Shown piece after piece: positions 17,003-26,581 of a stretch of 64,000 nt of DNA. Each line of letters opens with the position of its first letter. Position 1 is the stretch's first letter. Position numbers and translations under genes: made by a program. A model generated the notes under the pieces. That model did no database searches. It saw nothing but the letters and a program-made list of their open reading frames with translations, and was not told the origin of the DNA. The stretch comes from Pedococcus dokdonensis (lineage in GTDB: Bacteria; Actinomycetota; Actinomycetes; Actinomycetales; Dermatophilaceae), in the NCBI RefSeq assembly GCF_900104525.1, contig NZ_LT629711.1:1736001-1800000 (forward strand), read 5' to 3'.

Positions 17003-19207
17003 GTGAGGTCGTGGCGCAAGACGGAGGCCGGGTGGCTGTCCCGGTTCCACGCATGGCTGGTCGTCACGTTCCGCTGGTTCGTCGTGCTCGGCTGGGTGGC
17101 TGCAGGAGTGGCGGCCGCGCTGCTGCTCCCGGCCCGGACCCCGCAGGCCGACCTGGGTGGCTTTGCCCCTCCGAACAGTCGGGCGATCGCGACCGAGACA
17201 GCGTCCGCCAAGGCGTTCGGCTTCCCGATCCTGTCGCGCACGATGATCGTCCAGCGCGACCCTGACGGGCTGCCGCAAGCCACACAGGAGCGCGCCGCCG
17301 AGACGGCCGTGGCGGTCGCCAGGCACGAGGCCGGCGACGTCGGTCCGATCGCTGCGGTCGTGCCGGTGGTCAACGCCAAGGGAGTGATTCCCTCGCGGGA
17401 GCACGACACCACGGTGCTCACCTACGTCTTCACCAAGCCCGGGACGACCTTCGCCGACGAGGTCGGGGCCGCACACACCTTCGCCCGCGAGCACGTCGAC
17501 CAGCCGGACGACCACCTCGTCGGGGTGACCGGCACCGTGCCGGCCCAGGTGGCCCAGACCCGGATCCTGTACGACCACCTGCTCCTGCTGGAGGCCCTGA
17601 CGCTCGTGGCGGTGATCGGCATCGTCGCGCTGAAGTTCCGCTCCGTGATGGCCCCGTTCGTCGCCCTGGTCACTGCTGCGGCTTCCTACTTCCTGGCCGT
17701 GCGGGTCACCAACTACGCCAGTGGGTTCGTCGAGGGCGGGGCGCCCGACGAGCTGAAACCGCTGGTGCTGGCGCTGGTGCTGGGCATCGTCACGGACTAC
17801 GCGATCTTCTACCTGTCCAGCATGCGAAGCGGCCTCGAGAGCGGTCTCGACAAGGTCGCCGCGGCGCGGGCCTGCGCCGCCCAGACCGGCCGCATCGTCC
17901 TCGTGGCGGGGATCGCGGTGGCTGCCGGGAGCGCGGCGATGCTGGTGGCGAGGTCGGGGTTCTTCCGTGCCTTCGGACCGGTGCTCGCGCTCTCCGTGCT
18001 GTCCGCCGTCGTCGTCTCCCTCACCCTGCTGCCCGCCCTGATGGCCATCGTCGGACGCGGGCTGTTCTGGCCCACCCGGCTGCGGCCGAGGGAGACCCCG
18101 GCGGTCGCCCGCGCCGCAGCACGGGTGATGACCGTGCGGGTGGTGGCGCTGGTCCTGGGCGGCGCCTGCATCCTGGGTCTCACCACGCTGGCCACCCACG
18201 TGCCCCGCCTGCACCTGTGCGTGTCGTTCGTGGCCTCCCTGCCGGCCGACGACGAGGCGCACACCGCCGCGCAGGCCGCCGCGGCCGGGTTTGCCGCGGG
18301 CGTCGTCGCGCCGACGGAGGTGCTCCTCCAGGGTGACGGCGTCGGTGCCGACAAGGACCGGCTCAGCAAGCTCGGGAAGGCCATCGAGGGCCAGCCGGGC
18401 GTGGCCGGCGTGCTGAGCCCGAGCGCCTTGCCCGACCAGGTGGGTCAGGGGGCGCTGGTGACCGAGGACGGCCGGGCAGCGCGCTTCCTCGTCGTCCTCG
18501 ACCAGGACCCGCTGGGTACCACGGCGATCCGCGACCTGGACCACCTCTCGAAGACGATGCCCGCGCTCCTGCAGCAGGCCGGCCTGGGCGGCGTGCGCTA
18601 CGGACTGGCCGGGGACACCGCCGTCTCCAGCGAGCTCGTGGCGGCGACCAACGCGGACCTGCGCCGGATCGCGATCGCGGTGCTCGCGGTCAACCTCATC
18701 CTGCTGATGGTCTTCCTGCGCGCCGTCGTCGCCCCGGTGCTGCTGCTGGCCTGCAGCCTGCTGGCCCTAGCGGCGTCGCTGGGCTGCCTCACGCTGCTCT
18801 TCCAGGACCGCCTCGGCCACGAGGGGGTCGCCTTCTACGTGCCCTTCGCCGCCTCGGTGCTCCTGCTGTCCCTCGGCTCCGACTACAACATCTACGGCGT
18901 CGGGCACATCTGGACGCGGGCCCGCCACACCTCGTTGCGGCAGGCCATTGCCGAACGCATCCCGGAGACGTCGGGGGCGATCACGGCGGCGGGCATCACA
19001 TTGGCGGCCAGCTTCGCCATGCTGGCCATCGTGCCGCTGCGACAGTTCCGGGAGCTCGCCTTCGTGATGGGGCTCGGCGTGCTCATCGACGCCCTCGTGG
19101 TGCGTGGTGTCCTCGTGCCGTCCCTCTTGTCCCTCCTCGGCGGCTTCAGTGCGTGGCCACGCAGGCTGCGCACCGAAGCCACCGAGGACGAGACGTCCGT
19201 CAGCTGA
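17003..19207 (+). CDS. MmpL/RND-family transporter
   Basis: A 734-residue integral membrane protein of the MMPL branch of RND transporters, which export lipids or hydrophobic compounds with the proton gradient. GTG 17003 was chosen over the upstream extension because GGAGG lies seven bases before it and the protein then starts with the usual short basic segment before transmembrane helix 1 (VTFRWFVVLGWVAAG). Two repeats each carry a soluble porter loop and a helix block. The Asp-Tyr pairs in GIVTDYAIFY (helix 4) and LGSDYNIYG (helix 10) are the proton-relay residues of the family. It is the first chromosomal gene after the attachment site. The substrate is unknown. Confidence 0.88.
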   Translation: MRSWRKTEAGWLSRFHAWLVVTFRWFVVLGWVAAGVAAALLLPARTPQADLGGFAPPNSRAIATETASAKAFGFPILSRTMIVQRDPDGLPQATQERAAETAVAVARHEAGDVGPIAAVVPVVNAKGVIPSREHDTTVLTYVFTKPGTTFADEVGAAHTFAREHVDQPDDHLVGVTGTVPAQVAQTRILYDHLLLLEALTLVAVIGIVALKFRSVMAPFVALVTAAASYFLAVRVTNYASGFVEGGAPDELKPLVLALVLGIVTDYAIFYLSSMRSGLESGLDKVAAARACAAQTGRIVLVAGIAVAAGSAAMLVARSGFFRAFGPVLALSVLSAVVVSLTLLPALMAIVGRGLFWPTRLRPRETPAVARAAARVMTVRVVALVLGGACILGLTTLATHVPRLHLCVSFVASLPADDEAHTAAQAAAAGFAAGVVAPTEVLLQGDGVGADKDRLSKLGKAIEGQPGVAGVLSPSALPDQVGQGALVTEDGRAARFLVVLDQDPLGTTAIRDLDHLSKTMPALLQQAGLGGVRYGLAGDTAVSSELVAATNADLRRIAIAVLAVNLILLMVFLRAVVAPVLLLACSLLALAASLGCLTLLFQDRLGHEGVAFYVPFAASVLLLSLGSDYNIYGVGHIWTRARHTSLRQAIAERIPETSGAITAAGITLAASFAMLAIVPLRQFRELAFVMGLGVLIDALVVRGVLVPSLLSLLGGFSAWPRRLRTEATEDETSVS

Positions 19208-22200
19208 CCTTGACGGTCACCGCCACCAGGGTGTCATTGCGGCTGTCGCCCACCGAGACCTTCACGGCATACGTGCCGGGCAGTGCCCATCGGTGCGACC
19301 CGCTCAGGGTCGCCGTGCCGTCGGCCTTCATCGTCACCGTCGCGTCCTGCGTGACGGTGCCGTCGCCCCAGGCGACGCGGGCGGTGTAGCCGCCCTCGGC
19401 CGGCACGCCGCCGCTCGCGGTCCCCAGCGCCACCGTCGAGGCGGTGCCGGACTTCGCGGTGGACCCGGTGGCAGCCGTCGCCTTGACCGGTGTGCCGTTG
19501 TCCGCGACCGCGAAGACGTGGATCCGTCCGTTGGCGTGCGGGTCACCGGTCTGCGTCGGCAGCGTCACCGACTCGACCACCTTGCCTGCCGGGATCGTGA
19601 GCGGGGCGGTCGCGTACAGCTTGAGCTGGCAGCCGTCCGTGCCCGTGCCGTTGAGCCGCGTGGTCATCTGGACGGCGACGACGTTGCCGAACTGCGGTGA
19701 GCCACACCAGTCGCCGTACTGGATCGGGTATGGCGTGCTCGACCCGTCCGTGAAGTGCACCGTGCCGACGGTGTCCTGGTTCTTCTGGGTCGCCGTGCCG
19801 ATGAGGCTCAGCTTCGTGGCCCCCGGCGCGAGGGTGACGGGCAAGGTCTGCCCGGCACCGGTCGCGTTGTCCGGCTCGCCCGCCGGCACCGCCGGCATCG
19901 AGAACGTCAGGTCCGTCCCCGGGACGGTGAGCAGCCGGCCGGGAGTCGCCCCGGCGGCATACAACGCCGGTCGGGAGATGCCCGCCTGGTCGCCGTCGCA
20001 GGGCACCAGCTCGCCCGGCTCACCGATGCAGGTGAGGTCGAACCCGCTGGCGTACTCCGGCACGACGGCCTGGTGCACGACGGCCTCACCCACGGCGCTG
20101 GCCTTCTGCTTGCGACCGGTCACGGTGACGACCGGCTCGTAGGGGCCCGGCTTCGCGTAGGTGTGGGACGCGCGCACCGAGTAGGACCCGAGGTCACCGG
20201 CTCGGATGGTGCCGGCCGACGAGGTGCCGTCACCCCACGCGACCGTGGCGCTGTAGTCGGCCGCCGTGGCGTTCTTCTCGCCGGAGAAGGTCGCGACCGT
20301 GCCCGACAGCGGCATTCCCTCGACGCCCTCGAGGCCGTCACCGGCCGTCACGCGCAGGCCGGCGTTCTCCGCCTTGCTGCCGTCGGTGAGGAACTCCACC
20401 TCCGAGAGGCGCGGGGTGCCGGCGCTGGCGGTGACGACGACCCGGTAGGTCGTGTAGGTCCCCGGCGTGGCGATCTTGAACGGCCGGGTCTGGGTGGCCC
20501 AGCGGAACTCCTGGGCGGTGCGCTGGTCGAGCACCGTCCAGCCCCGCCCGTTCTTCGAGCCCTCGAGCCGCCAGGCCGACGGGGCACCGCCGCTGGAGCC
20601 GTTGGTCAGCGTGTAGAACGTCGCCCGCTGACCCGCACCCGAGAGGGTGAACGTCACCGTCGGCGTGGCCGTGTCGAACGCCGCCGAGGTCGTCGAGCTG
20701 TTGTCGAACAGCGCCTTGGGCGTGGTGGTGCCGGTGGCCGCCGCCGTGCCGCGGCCGGGTCCGGTGGCGTCCCGCAGCGGGAGCGGCTTGTCCTTGCCCC
20801 TGGTGAGCGACGGGGGCGTCGCGTCGGGCTGCGTGCCGAACTTCGACGGGGCCGAGCCCATCGTGAAGTCGATCGTCGAGGCGCCCGCGATGAGCGAGTT
20901 CGAGATCGACACGTTCGGGTGGTCCTTGCCGTTCACGCGCAGCTTCTGCACGTAGATGTTCGACTCCGAGTTGCCGGGGGCGTTGACCACGAGGTCGCCG
21001 CCAGGACGGTGCACCGTCGCCCTGGTGAACTTCGGCGAGCCGACGGCCCACTGGTCCGAGCCCACCTGGAGCGGGTAGATGCCGAGCGAGGACAGGATGT
21101 ACCACGACGACATCTCGCCGTTGTCCTCGTCACCCGGGTAGCCCTGGCCGATCTCGTCGCCGACGTAGAGGCGACGCATGATCTCGCGCACCTTCTCGGC
21201 CGTCTTCCACTGCTGGCCGGTCCAGTCGTACATGTACGGGATGTGGTGCGAGACCTGGTTGCTCATGCCGAGCTGGCCCATCCGCACGTCACGCGCCTCG
21301 ATCATCTCGTGGATGGTGCCCCCGTACGAGCCCGGCTTGGTCGCCGTCTCCGGGGTGGCGAAGAAGGTGTCGAGCTTCTTCGCGAAGGCGGCCTTGCCAC
21401 CGAGGAGGTTGGCCAGTCCGTTGCCGTCCTGCGGCACGTGGAACGCGAAGTTCCAGCCGTCGGTCTCGGTGTAGTCACCACCCCAGACCTCCGGGTCGAA
21501 CGACGCGGCGAAGTCGCCGTCCTCACCACGGCCCTGGAAGAAGCCCGTGTCCGGGTTCAACAGGTTGACGTATGCCGTGGCGCGCTTGAGGAAGTACTCG
21601 GACTCCTCGGTCAGCTGGGCCTTGCGCGCGGCCGGGACGCTGGGGTCCTTGGCGAGCGCGGCGGCCTGGTTGCCGATGCCGAAGTCGTTGACCAGTCCCT
21701 CGAGGCCCCACGAGACGCTCTCGCCGGTGCTGGTGGGGGTGTAGCCGAGGAACAGCGACTTCGCCAGGCCCTTGCGACCGACCCCCGAGGAGGTCGGGAG
21801 CACCGTCGCGTTGCGCAGGGCCGCGTCATACGTCCCGAGCGGGTCCGGCAGCTTGACGCCCTTGACGTAGGCGTCGGCGAACGCGACGTCGGAGCTCGTG
21901 CCGGTCATCAGGTCGGCGTAGCCGGGCGAGGACCACCGGGCGACCCACCCGCCGTCCCGGTACTGCTGGACGAACCCGTCGACCAGCTCGGCGGCGACGT
22001 CCGGGTAGAGCAGCGTGTAGGCCGGCCACACGGTGCGGTAGGTGTCCCAGAAACCGTTGTTGACGTAGATCTTCCCGGGCGTGACGACCGCGTTGGTGGT
22101 CGTGGCCGTGACCGAGCCCGACTTGGCGCGGACCGGGCTGGCGTACTTCCAGACCGGGGCTGCCGCCGTGCCGGTGTTCTCGGACTGGCTGTTGGGGTAG

Positions 22201-24323
22201 AGGTTGAGCCGGTAGAGGTTGGAGTAGAGCGTGCGCGCGTCGGAGTCGGACGCTCCCTCGACCTGCACGACGCCGAGGCGCTTGTCCCACGCCGCCTTCG
22301 CGCTGCCCTGCAGGTCGCCGAAGCTACGGCCCTGGAGCTCGAGGGCGAGATTCTGCTTCGCCTGGTCGAGCGAGATGAACGAGGTCGCGAGGCGGAGCTC
22401 GACGGTGTGCGTCGCCGACGTGTCGAATGTGACGTAGCGGGTGCCCGTGTGGCTGCCGGGGGCGGTGCCGGTCGCGGACGCGGGGCGGTCGAACGCGCCG
22501 TAGACGAACATCCGGCTCCGACCGGCGGACAGCCCGCTGCCGTTGTCCACCCAGCCGGTCATCGTGCCCGTCGCGGGGTCGACCGTGAAGCTGCCGTTGT
22601 CGTCGACGGTGTCGACGACGAGGCTGCCGCTGGCAGCGCTGTCGGGGAAGCTGAACCGGTAGGCGCCACCGTGGTCGGCGGGAGCCGTCTCGGCGGTGAT
22701 CCCGCCGTCGAGCGAGACCCGGTAGTAGTCCGGTCGCGCGATCTCGTCCTGGTGGTCGAAGGCCAGACCGCGGTCGTCCGCGTTGCCGGTCGGCACACCG
22801 GTGGCGACCGACGGCATGATCGACAGCTGGTTGCGGTCACCCATCCAGGGCGACGGCTCGTGCGAGATCCCCAGGCCCTGGAGGACGGGACGGTTCGCCG
22901 CGTTGTTCTCCGCCTGGTACGAGTACTGCCACGACTGCGAGTTCGCGTCGGTCTGCGGGGTGAAGAACGTGAACCCGTTGGGCAGGGCGCTGATCGGCAG
23001 GTTGTTGCCGCGGGAGAACGAGCTCGACGCATTGGTGCCGCGACGCACGTCGACGAGGTTCGTCGGGCTGGTGCGGTCGGCCTTCGCGGGCGCGGGGTCG
23101 ATGGTGACGTCGTCGACCCACCCACCGAACTTGGTCCCGGTCTTCGCTCCCCCGGTGTTGTCGTAGCCCAGGAGGATCGCGTCGACGGTCTTGCCGCGCG
23201 CCTGCGGCCCGAGGTCGACGACCACCGAGTTCCACTGCGCGGCGTACAGGATCTTGCCCTGCCCCTGACCGCGCGGCGAGAACTCGGTGTGGTGGCGGTC
23301 GGTGGCCCTGAGGTCCGACAGGTAGGTGCCGTCGGTGAACTTCAGGTCGATCGCCGCATAGGTCGACGGGTAGGTGAGGTCGCCCTTGACCATGTCGGGG
23401 ATGATCTTGTAGCTCAGCCGCGAGCTGTCGCCCACCGGGACGTCGACGTCGAAGAGACGGTTCCACGCGTAGCCCCGGCCGTCTGCGGTGTGGCGACCCG
23501 CGTAGTGCAGGGCCTGTGTGCCGGTCCACCCGACGAGCGACTTGATGTTGAAGCCGGAGCGGGGCCCGGCGCCCACCTCGGTGAGCATCGGCGACGCGAC
23601 CGGCGGGTTCGCCACCGGGTCCTCGTTGAGGCCCCAGTCGGAGAGCTGGACGATGCCGCCGTCGTGGTTCGCGGTGACGTCGAGCCGGTAGTAGGGGTAG
23701 CTGCCGGGCGTGGCCACGGTGAAGCTCTTGGTCTGGAAGCGTTCGGTGAAGTCGAGCCCGGTCTGCCGGTCGAGGTCGGTCCAGGTGGTGCCGTCCGCCG
23801 AGCCCTGGAGCGTGACGTCCTTCGGGTCGCGCTCGGGCGAGTCGTTGGCCGAGGTCAGCGACCAGGTCACGGCCTGCTTGGCGGAGGACAGCTGGTAGCG
23901 CACCCAGCCGGTCGACTCGAAGGCGAGCCACTTGGTGTCGGGGTTGTCGTCCGTGAGGTTGGCGGCCACCTCCCCGGGCGCGTTCTCGGCGCTGGCCGTG
24001 ATGCCCACGACGGCACCGAGCAGGCTGCCGTCGGTGCCCTGGTTGCCGGTGATGTTCTTCTGCAGCGGGCCGTCTGCCCCGGCCTCGACGGTCGAGGCGG
24101 TGGGCTGCGGGTCACCTGCCTCGAACGAGCTGGCGAAGGCGCCACCCTGCACGGCGGCGGGCGACGCCTGGGCGCGGGCCTCGGCCCTCGAGCTGGCGCT
24201 GGGGGTGGGCGTCGGCGCCGCGGCTGCGCCGCTCGCCGTTCCCCAGCCGAGGGCGGCGGCGATGACGCCGACCACCACCGTCCTGGCCAGTGCCGTCCCG
24301 GGCAGGGCGTCTGTCGCGCGCAT
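19200..24323 (-). CDS. secreted GH92 family alpha-1,2-mannosidase, multidomain
   Basis: A 1,707-residue secreted enzyme. ATG 24323, with GGAGGA just upstream, starts a signal peptide ending near AAAAPTP. A discoidin/F5-8 type C module (about 80-230) and a jelly-roll region precede the GH92 catalytic domain (about 410-1010), which holds MSNQVSHHIPYMYDWTGQQW and the calcium/catalytic block GDEDNGEMSSWY. Then follow a second discoidin-like module (SGGAPSAWRLEGSKNGRGWT), a PKD-like domain (AAVAWGDGTSS-type) and a C-terminal PKD-like domain (RVAWGDGTVTQD). GH92 enzymes are calcium-dependent and trim alpha-mannosides from yeast mannan or host glycans. It overlaps the convergent MmpL gene by eight bases. 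The divergent LacI gene and palindromes at 24426 suggest sugar-responsive control. Confidence 0.9.
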   Translation of the reverse strand: MRATDALPGTALARTVVVGVIAAALGWGTASGAAAAPTPTPSASSRAEARAQASPAAVQGGAFASSFEAGDPQPTASTVEAGADGPLQKNITGNQGTDGSLLGAVVGITASAENAPGEVAANLTDDNPDTKWLAFESTGWVRYQLSSAKQAVTWSLTSANDSPERDPKDVTLQGSADGTTWTDLDRQTGLDFTERFQTKSFTVATPGSYPYYRLDVTANHDGGIVQLSDWGLNEDPVANPPVASPMLTEVGAGPRSGFNIKSLVGWTGTQALHYAGRHTADGRGYAWNRLFDVDVPVGDSSRLSYKIIPDMVKGDLTYPSTYAAIDLKFTDGTYLSDLRATDRHHTEFSPRGQGQGKILYAAQWNSVVVDLGPQARGKTVDAILLGYDNTGGAKTGTKFGGWVDDVTIDPAPAKADRTSPTNLVDVRRGTNASSSFSRGNNLPISALPNGFTFFTPQTDANSQSWQYSYQAENNAANRPVLQGLGISHEPSPWMGDRNQLSIMPSVATGVPTGNADDRGLAFDHQDEIARPDYYRVSLDGGITAETAPADHGGAYRFSFPDSAASGSLVVDTVDDNGSFTVDPATGTMTGWVDNGSGLSAGRSRMFVYGAFDRPASATGTAPGSHTGTRYVTFDTSATHTVELRLATSFISLDQAKQNLALELQGRSFGDLQGSAKAAWDKRLGVVQVEGASDSDARTLYSNLYRLNLYPNSQSENTGTAAAPVWKYASPVRAKSGSVTATTTNAVVTPGKIYVNNGFWDTYRTVWPAYTLLYPDVAAELVDGFVQQYRDGGWVARWSSPGYADLMTGTSSDVAFADAYVKGVKLPDPLGTYDAALRNATVLPTSSGVGRKGLAKSLFLGYTPTSTGESVSWGLEGLVNDFGIGNQAAALAKDPSVPAARKAQLTEESEYFLKRATAYVNLLNPDTGFFQGRGEDGDFAASFDPEVWGGDYTETDGWNFAFHVPQDGNGLANLLGGKAAFAKKLDTFFATPETATKPGSYGGTIHEMIEARDVRMGQLGMSNQVSHHIPYMYDWTGQQWKTAEKVREIMRRLYVGDEIGQGYPGDEDNGEMSSWYILSSLGIYPLQVGSDQWAVGSPKFTRATVHRPGGDLVVNAPGNSESNIYVQKLRVNGKDHPNVSISNSLIAGASTIDFTMGSAPSKFGTQPDATPPSLTRGKDKPLPLRDATGPGRGTAAATGTTTPKALFDNSSTTSAAFDTATPTVTFTLSGAGQRATFYTLTNGSSGGAPSAWRLEGSKNGRGWTVLDQRTAQEFRWATQTRPFKIATPGTYTTYRVVVTASAGTPRLSEVEFLTDGSKAENAGLRVTAGDGLEGVEGMPLSGTVATFSGEKNATAADYSATVAWGDGTSSAGTIRAGDLGSYSVRASHTYAKPGPYEPVVTVTGRKQKASAVGEAVVHQAVVPEYASGFDLTCIGEPGELVPCDGDQAGISRPALYAAGATPGRLLTVPGTDLTFSMPAVPAGEPDNATGAGQTLPVTLAPGATKLSLIGTATQKNQDTVGTVHFTDGSSTPYPIQYGDWCGSPQFGNVVAVQMTTRLNGTGTDGCQLKLYATAPLTIPAGKVVESVTLPTQTGDPHANGRIHVFAVADNGTPVKATAATGSTAKSGTASTVALGTASGGVPAEGGYTARVAWGDGTVTQDATVTMKADGTATLSGSHRWALPGTYAVKVSVGDSRNDTLVAVTVKVS

Positions 24324-24425
24324 GAGTCCTCCGAGCCACGTCGTTGTGTCGCACCACCACGCGCCGTGGGGGTGGTTTGCATCCTTTTGCGGTCGCCCGC
24401 ATTGGGCAATGGTCTGGCCGCCCCT

Positions 24426-24440
24426 TGTCCGGTTCGGACA
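24426..24440. promoter_or_regulatory. palindromic operator candidate for the LacI regulator
   Basis: TGTCCG-GTT-CGGACA is a perfect 6-base inverted repeat in the 196-base divergent gap between the GH92 gene and the LacI gene. LacI-family operators are usually short palindromes placed like this. A related imperfect palindrome lies at 24530-24546. Confidence 0.6.
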
Positions 24441-24519
24441 GACAAAGTGGACATCCCCAGAGGGCACGTCCGTGAGCGTGGTGTTGCCGCAACGCTTCTC
24501 GTCTGGTCTGATCGGGCCC

Positions 24520-25587
24520 GTGACGACGTTGTCTGGCCACCGGACAGCCGCCGGGCCGACGATGGCCGACGTGGCGGCTGAGGCGCACGTGTCCGTCAAG
24601 ACCGTGTCACGTGTCGTGAACCGCGAGCCCGGCGTCCGGCCCGACACCGAAGCCCGCGTGCGGGCCGTCATCGAGCGCATCGGGTTCAGCCGCAACGGCG
24701 GGGGCCACGCTCTGCTGACCCGCACCCAGACCATCGGCCTCGTGATCGAGGACCTCGCCAACCCCTTCTACTCACAGTTGGGAGCCGCGGTCGAGCGCGA
24801 GGCCCGGATCCGCCGCTACCAGCTCATCACCGCCTCGGCCGAGGGGTCGCCGACGAGGCAACGCGGCATCCTCAAGGGCCTGGTGGCCCGCCGAGTCGAC
24901 GGGATCGTCATCGTGCCCGCCGACGACGTCCCCGCGACCGACCCGGCCCTGGTGGCCACCGGGACCCCGGTCGTCTACGTCGACCGGCCGGTGCGCGGCG
25001 AGGCGGCCGACATCATCGTCAGCGACAACGCCGGCGGGGTACGCAGCGCCGTGGAGCACCTGGTCGCGCACGGTCACCGTCGGATCGGGTTCCTCGGCGA
25101 CCTCCCCGACTACTGGACGGCCCGGCGTCGTCGCGAGGCGTTCGTCGACATCCTCGCCTCGCTCGACCTGCCCGGGGAGCCACGGGTGGCGATGGGACCG
25201 CACACCGACGACTCGCTCGCGACCGTGCTGGCCGGCTGGTGCCGCGGCCGCGACCCGGTCACCGCCGTGATCACGGGAAACAACCGCGTCACCCTCACGG
25301 TCCTGCACGCCCTGCGTCGGGCGGACCTGCGGCTGGCACTGGTCGGCTACGACGACTTCGAGTTCGCCGACCTGGTCGACCCGCCGGTCACCGTGGTGCA
25401 CCAGGACCCGGGGGCGTTGGGGCAGAAGGCCGCCCAGCAGCTCTTCGGTCGCCTGCTCGGTGACGAGTCGCCCCCGCACACGGTGGTGATGCCCACGCGC
25501 CTCATCGTGCGGTCCTCCGGTCGGGTGCCGGCGACCGCGCCGGCGGGCGCACCACCCGCGGGGCCCCGGTCACCTCGACGCACCTAG
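24520..25587 (+). CDS. LacI-family transcriptional regulator
   Basis: A 355-residue repressor. The N-terminal helix-turn-helix and hinge read TMADVAAEAHVSVKTVSRVV, followed by a periplasmic-binding-protein-like sugar domain (TIGLVIEDLANPFYSQL.. through GYDDFEFADLVDPPVTVV). The start is uncertain: GTG 24520 puts 14 residues before the helix-turn-helix; GTG 24472 has AGAGGG upstream; ATG 24562 lacks a binding site. The gene is divergent from the GH92 mannosidase and probably controls it in response to a mannose-type sugar. The palindrome at 24530-24546 overlaps its 5' end, which would allow autoregulation. Confidence 0.88.
   Translation: MTTLSGHRTAAGPTMADVAAEAHVSVKTVSRVVNREPGVRPDTEARVRAVIERIGFSRNGGGHALLTRTQTIGLVIEDLANPFYSQLGAAVEREARIRRYQLITASAEGSPTRQRGILKGLVARRVDGIVIVPADDVPATDPALVATGTPVVYVDRPVRGEAADIIVSDNAGGVRSAVEHLVAHGHRRIGFLGDLPDYWTARRRREAFVDILASLDLPGEPRVAMGPHTDDSLATVLAGWCRGRDPVTAVITGNNRVTLTVLHALRRADLRLALVGYDDFEFADLVDPPVTVVHQDPGALGQKAAQQLFGRLLGDESPPHTVVMPTRLIVRSSGRVPATAPAGAPPAGPRSPRRT
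24530..24546. promoter_or_regulatory. second operator-like palindrome at the regulator 5' end
   Basis: TGTCTGG-CCA-CCGGACA is an inverted repeat with one mismatch that shares the TGTC(C/T)GG half-site with the site at 24426-24440. It lies just after GTG 24520 or upstream of ATG 24562, depending on the true start, a suitable place for autorepression. Confidence 0.45.
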
Positions 25588-25607
25588 TCGGCAGGGGGCC
25601 CGACCCC

Positions 25608-25613
25608 TACAGT
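25608..25613 (+). promoter_or_regulatory. -10 element TACAGT, leaderless promoter of the BASS gene
   Basis: TACAGT ends six bases before ATG 25620, so transcription should begin at or beside the start codon. No Shine-Dalgarno sequence is present, consistent with a leaderless mRNA. Confidence 0.6.
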
Positions 25614-25619
25614 CCGGTC

Positions 25620-26492
25620 ATGGACTCTGCGCTGACCACGGTGGGACTGCCCATCGCCCTGGCCATCATCATGTTCGGGCTCGGGCTCTCGCTCACGCCC
25701 GACGACTTCCGCAGGGTCGGCCGACACCCTCGTGCCGTGGCAGTGGCCCTCGCCTGTCAGCTGCTCCTGCTCCCGGCCGTCTGCTTCGGCCTGGTCAAGC
25801 TGTTCGACCTCCCGCCGCTGCTGGCCATCGGCATGATGCTCCTGGCCGCCTCACCGGGCGGCACGAGCGCGAACCTGTTCAGCCACCTGTTCCGGGGTGA
25901 CGTCGCGCTCAACGTCACCCTGACCGCGGTCAACTCGATCATCGCGATCGTCAGCCTCCCGGTCATCACGAACCTCGCGATCGCCCACTACGACCAGTCC
26001 GAGACGGTCAGCCTCCAGTTCGGCAAGGTCGTCGAGGTCTTCGCGATCGTCCTCGTCCCGGTGGCGATCGGGATGGTCGTGCGAGCGACGGCGCCAGGCT
26101 TCGCGGCCCGCGCCGACAAGAGCGTGCGGATCGGGTCGGCGGTCATCCTGGCCGTCCTCGTCGTCGGGATCCTGCTCGACCGGCGCGAGGACGTCGGCGA
26201 GTACCTGGCCGACGTCGGCCTGGTCGCCGCCCTCTTCTGCGCGGTCAGCCTCGTGGCGGGCTACGTCGCCCCCAAGGCGCTGGGCATCGTCGAGGGACAG
26301 GCGATCGCCTCCTCGATGGAGATCGGCGTGCACAACGCGACCCTGGCGATCTTCGTGGCCGTCGAGGTCCTCGAGGCCACCGAGATCTCGATCCCGGCCG
26401 CGGTCTACTCGCTCTTCATGTTCGTCTTCGCGGCAGCCTGGGGCTCGGCCATCAGCCGCCGGGTCGGCGCGAGGGCGACCACAGCAGCCTGA
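25620..26492 (+). CDS. bile acid:sodium symporter (BASS) family transporter
   Basis: A 290-residue membrane protein with nine or ten hydrophobic helices. Family hallmarks are MLLAASPGGTSANLFSHL in helix 4 and the second-repeat helix ASSMEIGVHNATLAIFVAVEV, where the crossover sodium-binding residues lie. Bacterial BASS proteins carry organic anions with sodium; the specific substrate cannot be told from sequence. It starts at a leaderless-type ATG, 32 bases after the LacI stop, with its own -10 element, so it is probably not simply read through from the regulator gene. Confidence 0.88.
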   Translation: MDSALTTVGLPIALAIIMFGLGLSLTPDDFRRVGRHPRAVAVALACQLLLLPAVCFGLVKLFDLPPLLAIGMMLLAASPGGTSANLFSHLFRGDVALNVTLTAVNSIIAIVSLPVITNLAIAHYDQSETVSLQFGKVVEVFAIVLVPVAIGMVVRATAPGFAARADKSVRIGSAVILAVLVVGILLDRREDVGEYLADVGLVAALFCAVSLVAGYVAPKALGIVEGQAIASSMEIGVHNATLAIFVAVEVLEATEISIPAAVYSLFMFVFAAAWGSAISRRVGARATTAA

Positions 26493-26581
26493 CCCGGGCC
26501 GGATCGCCGAAGCGCCCCGATCAGCGCCGGGGAGGCCGTACACTCAGCGCGCCGCACGACCACTTCCCGGGGGGATCCACC

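Noticed and set aside
19755..24581. 1,608-residue plus-strand frame opposite the GH92 gene
   Set aside because: It is a GC-rich antisense shadow, full of Arg/Gly/Val, with no domain; the minus frame has a signal peptide and GH92 motifs.
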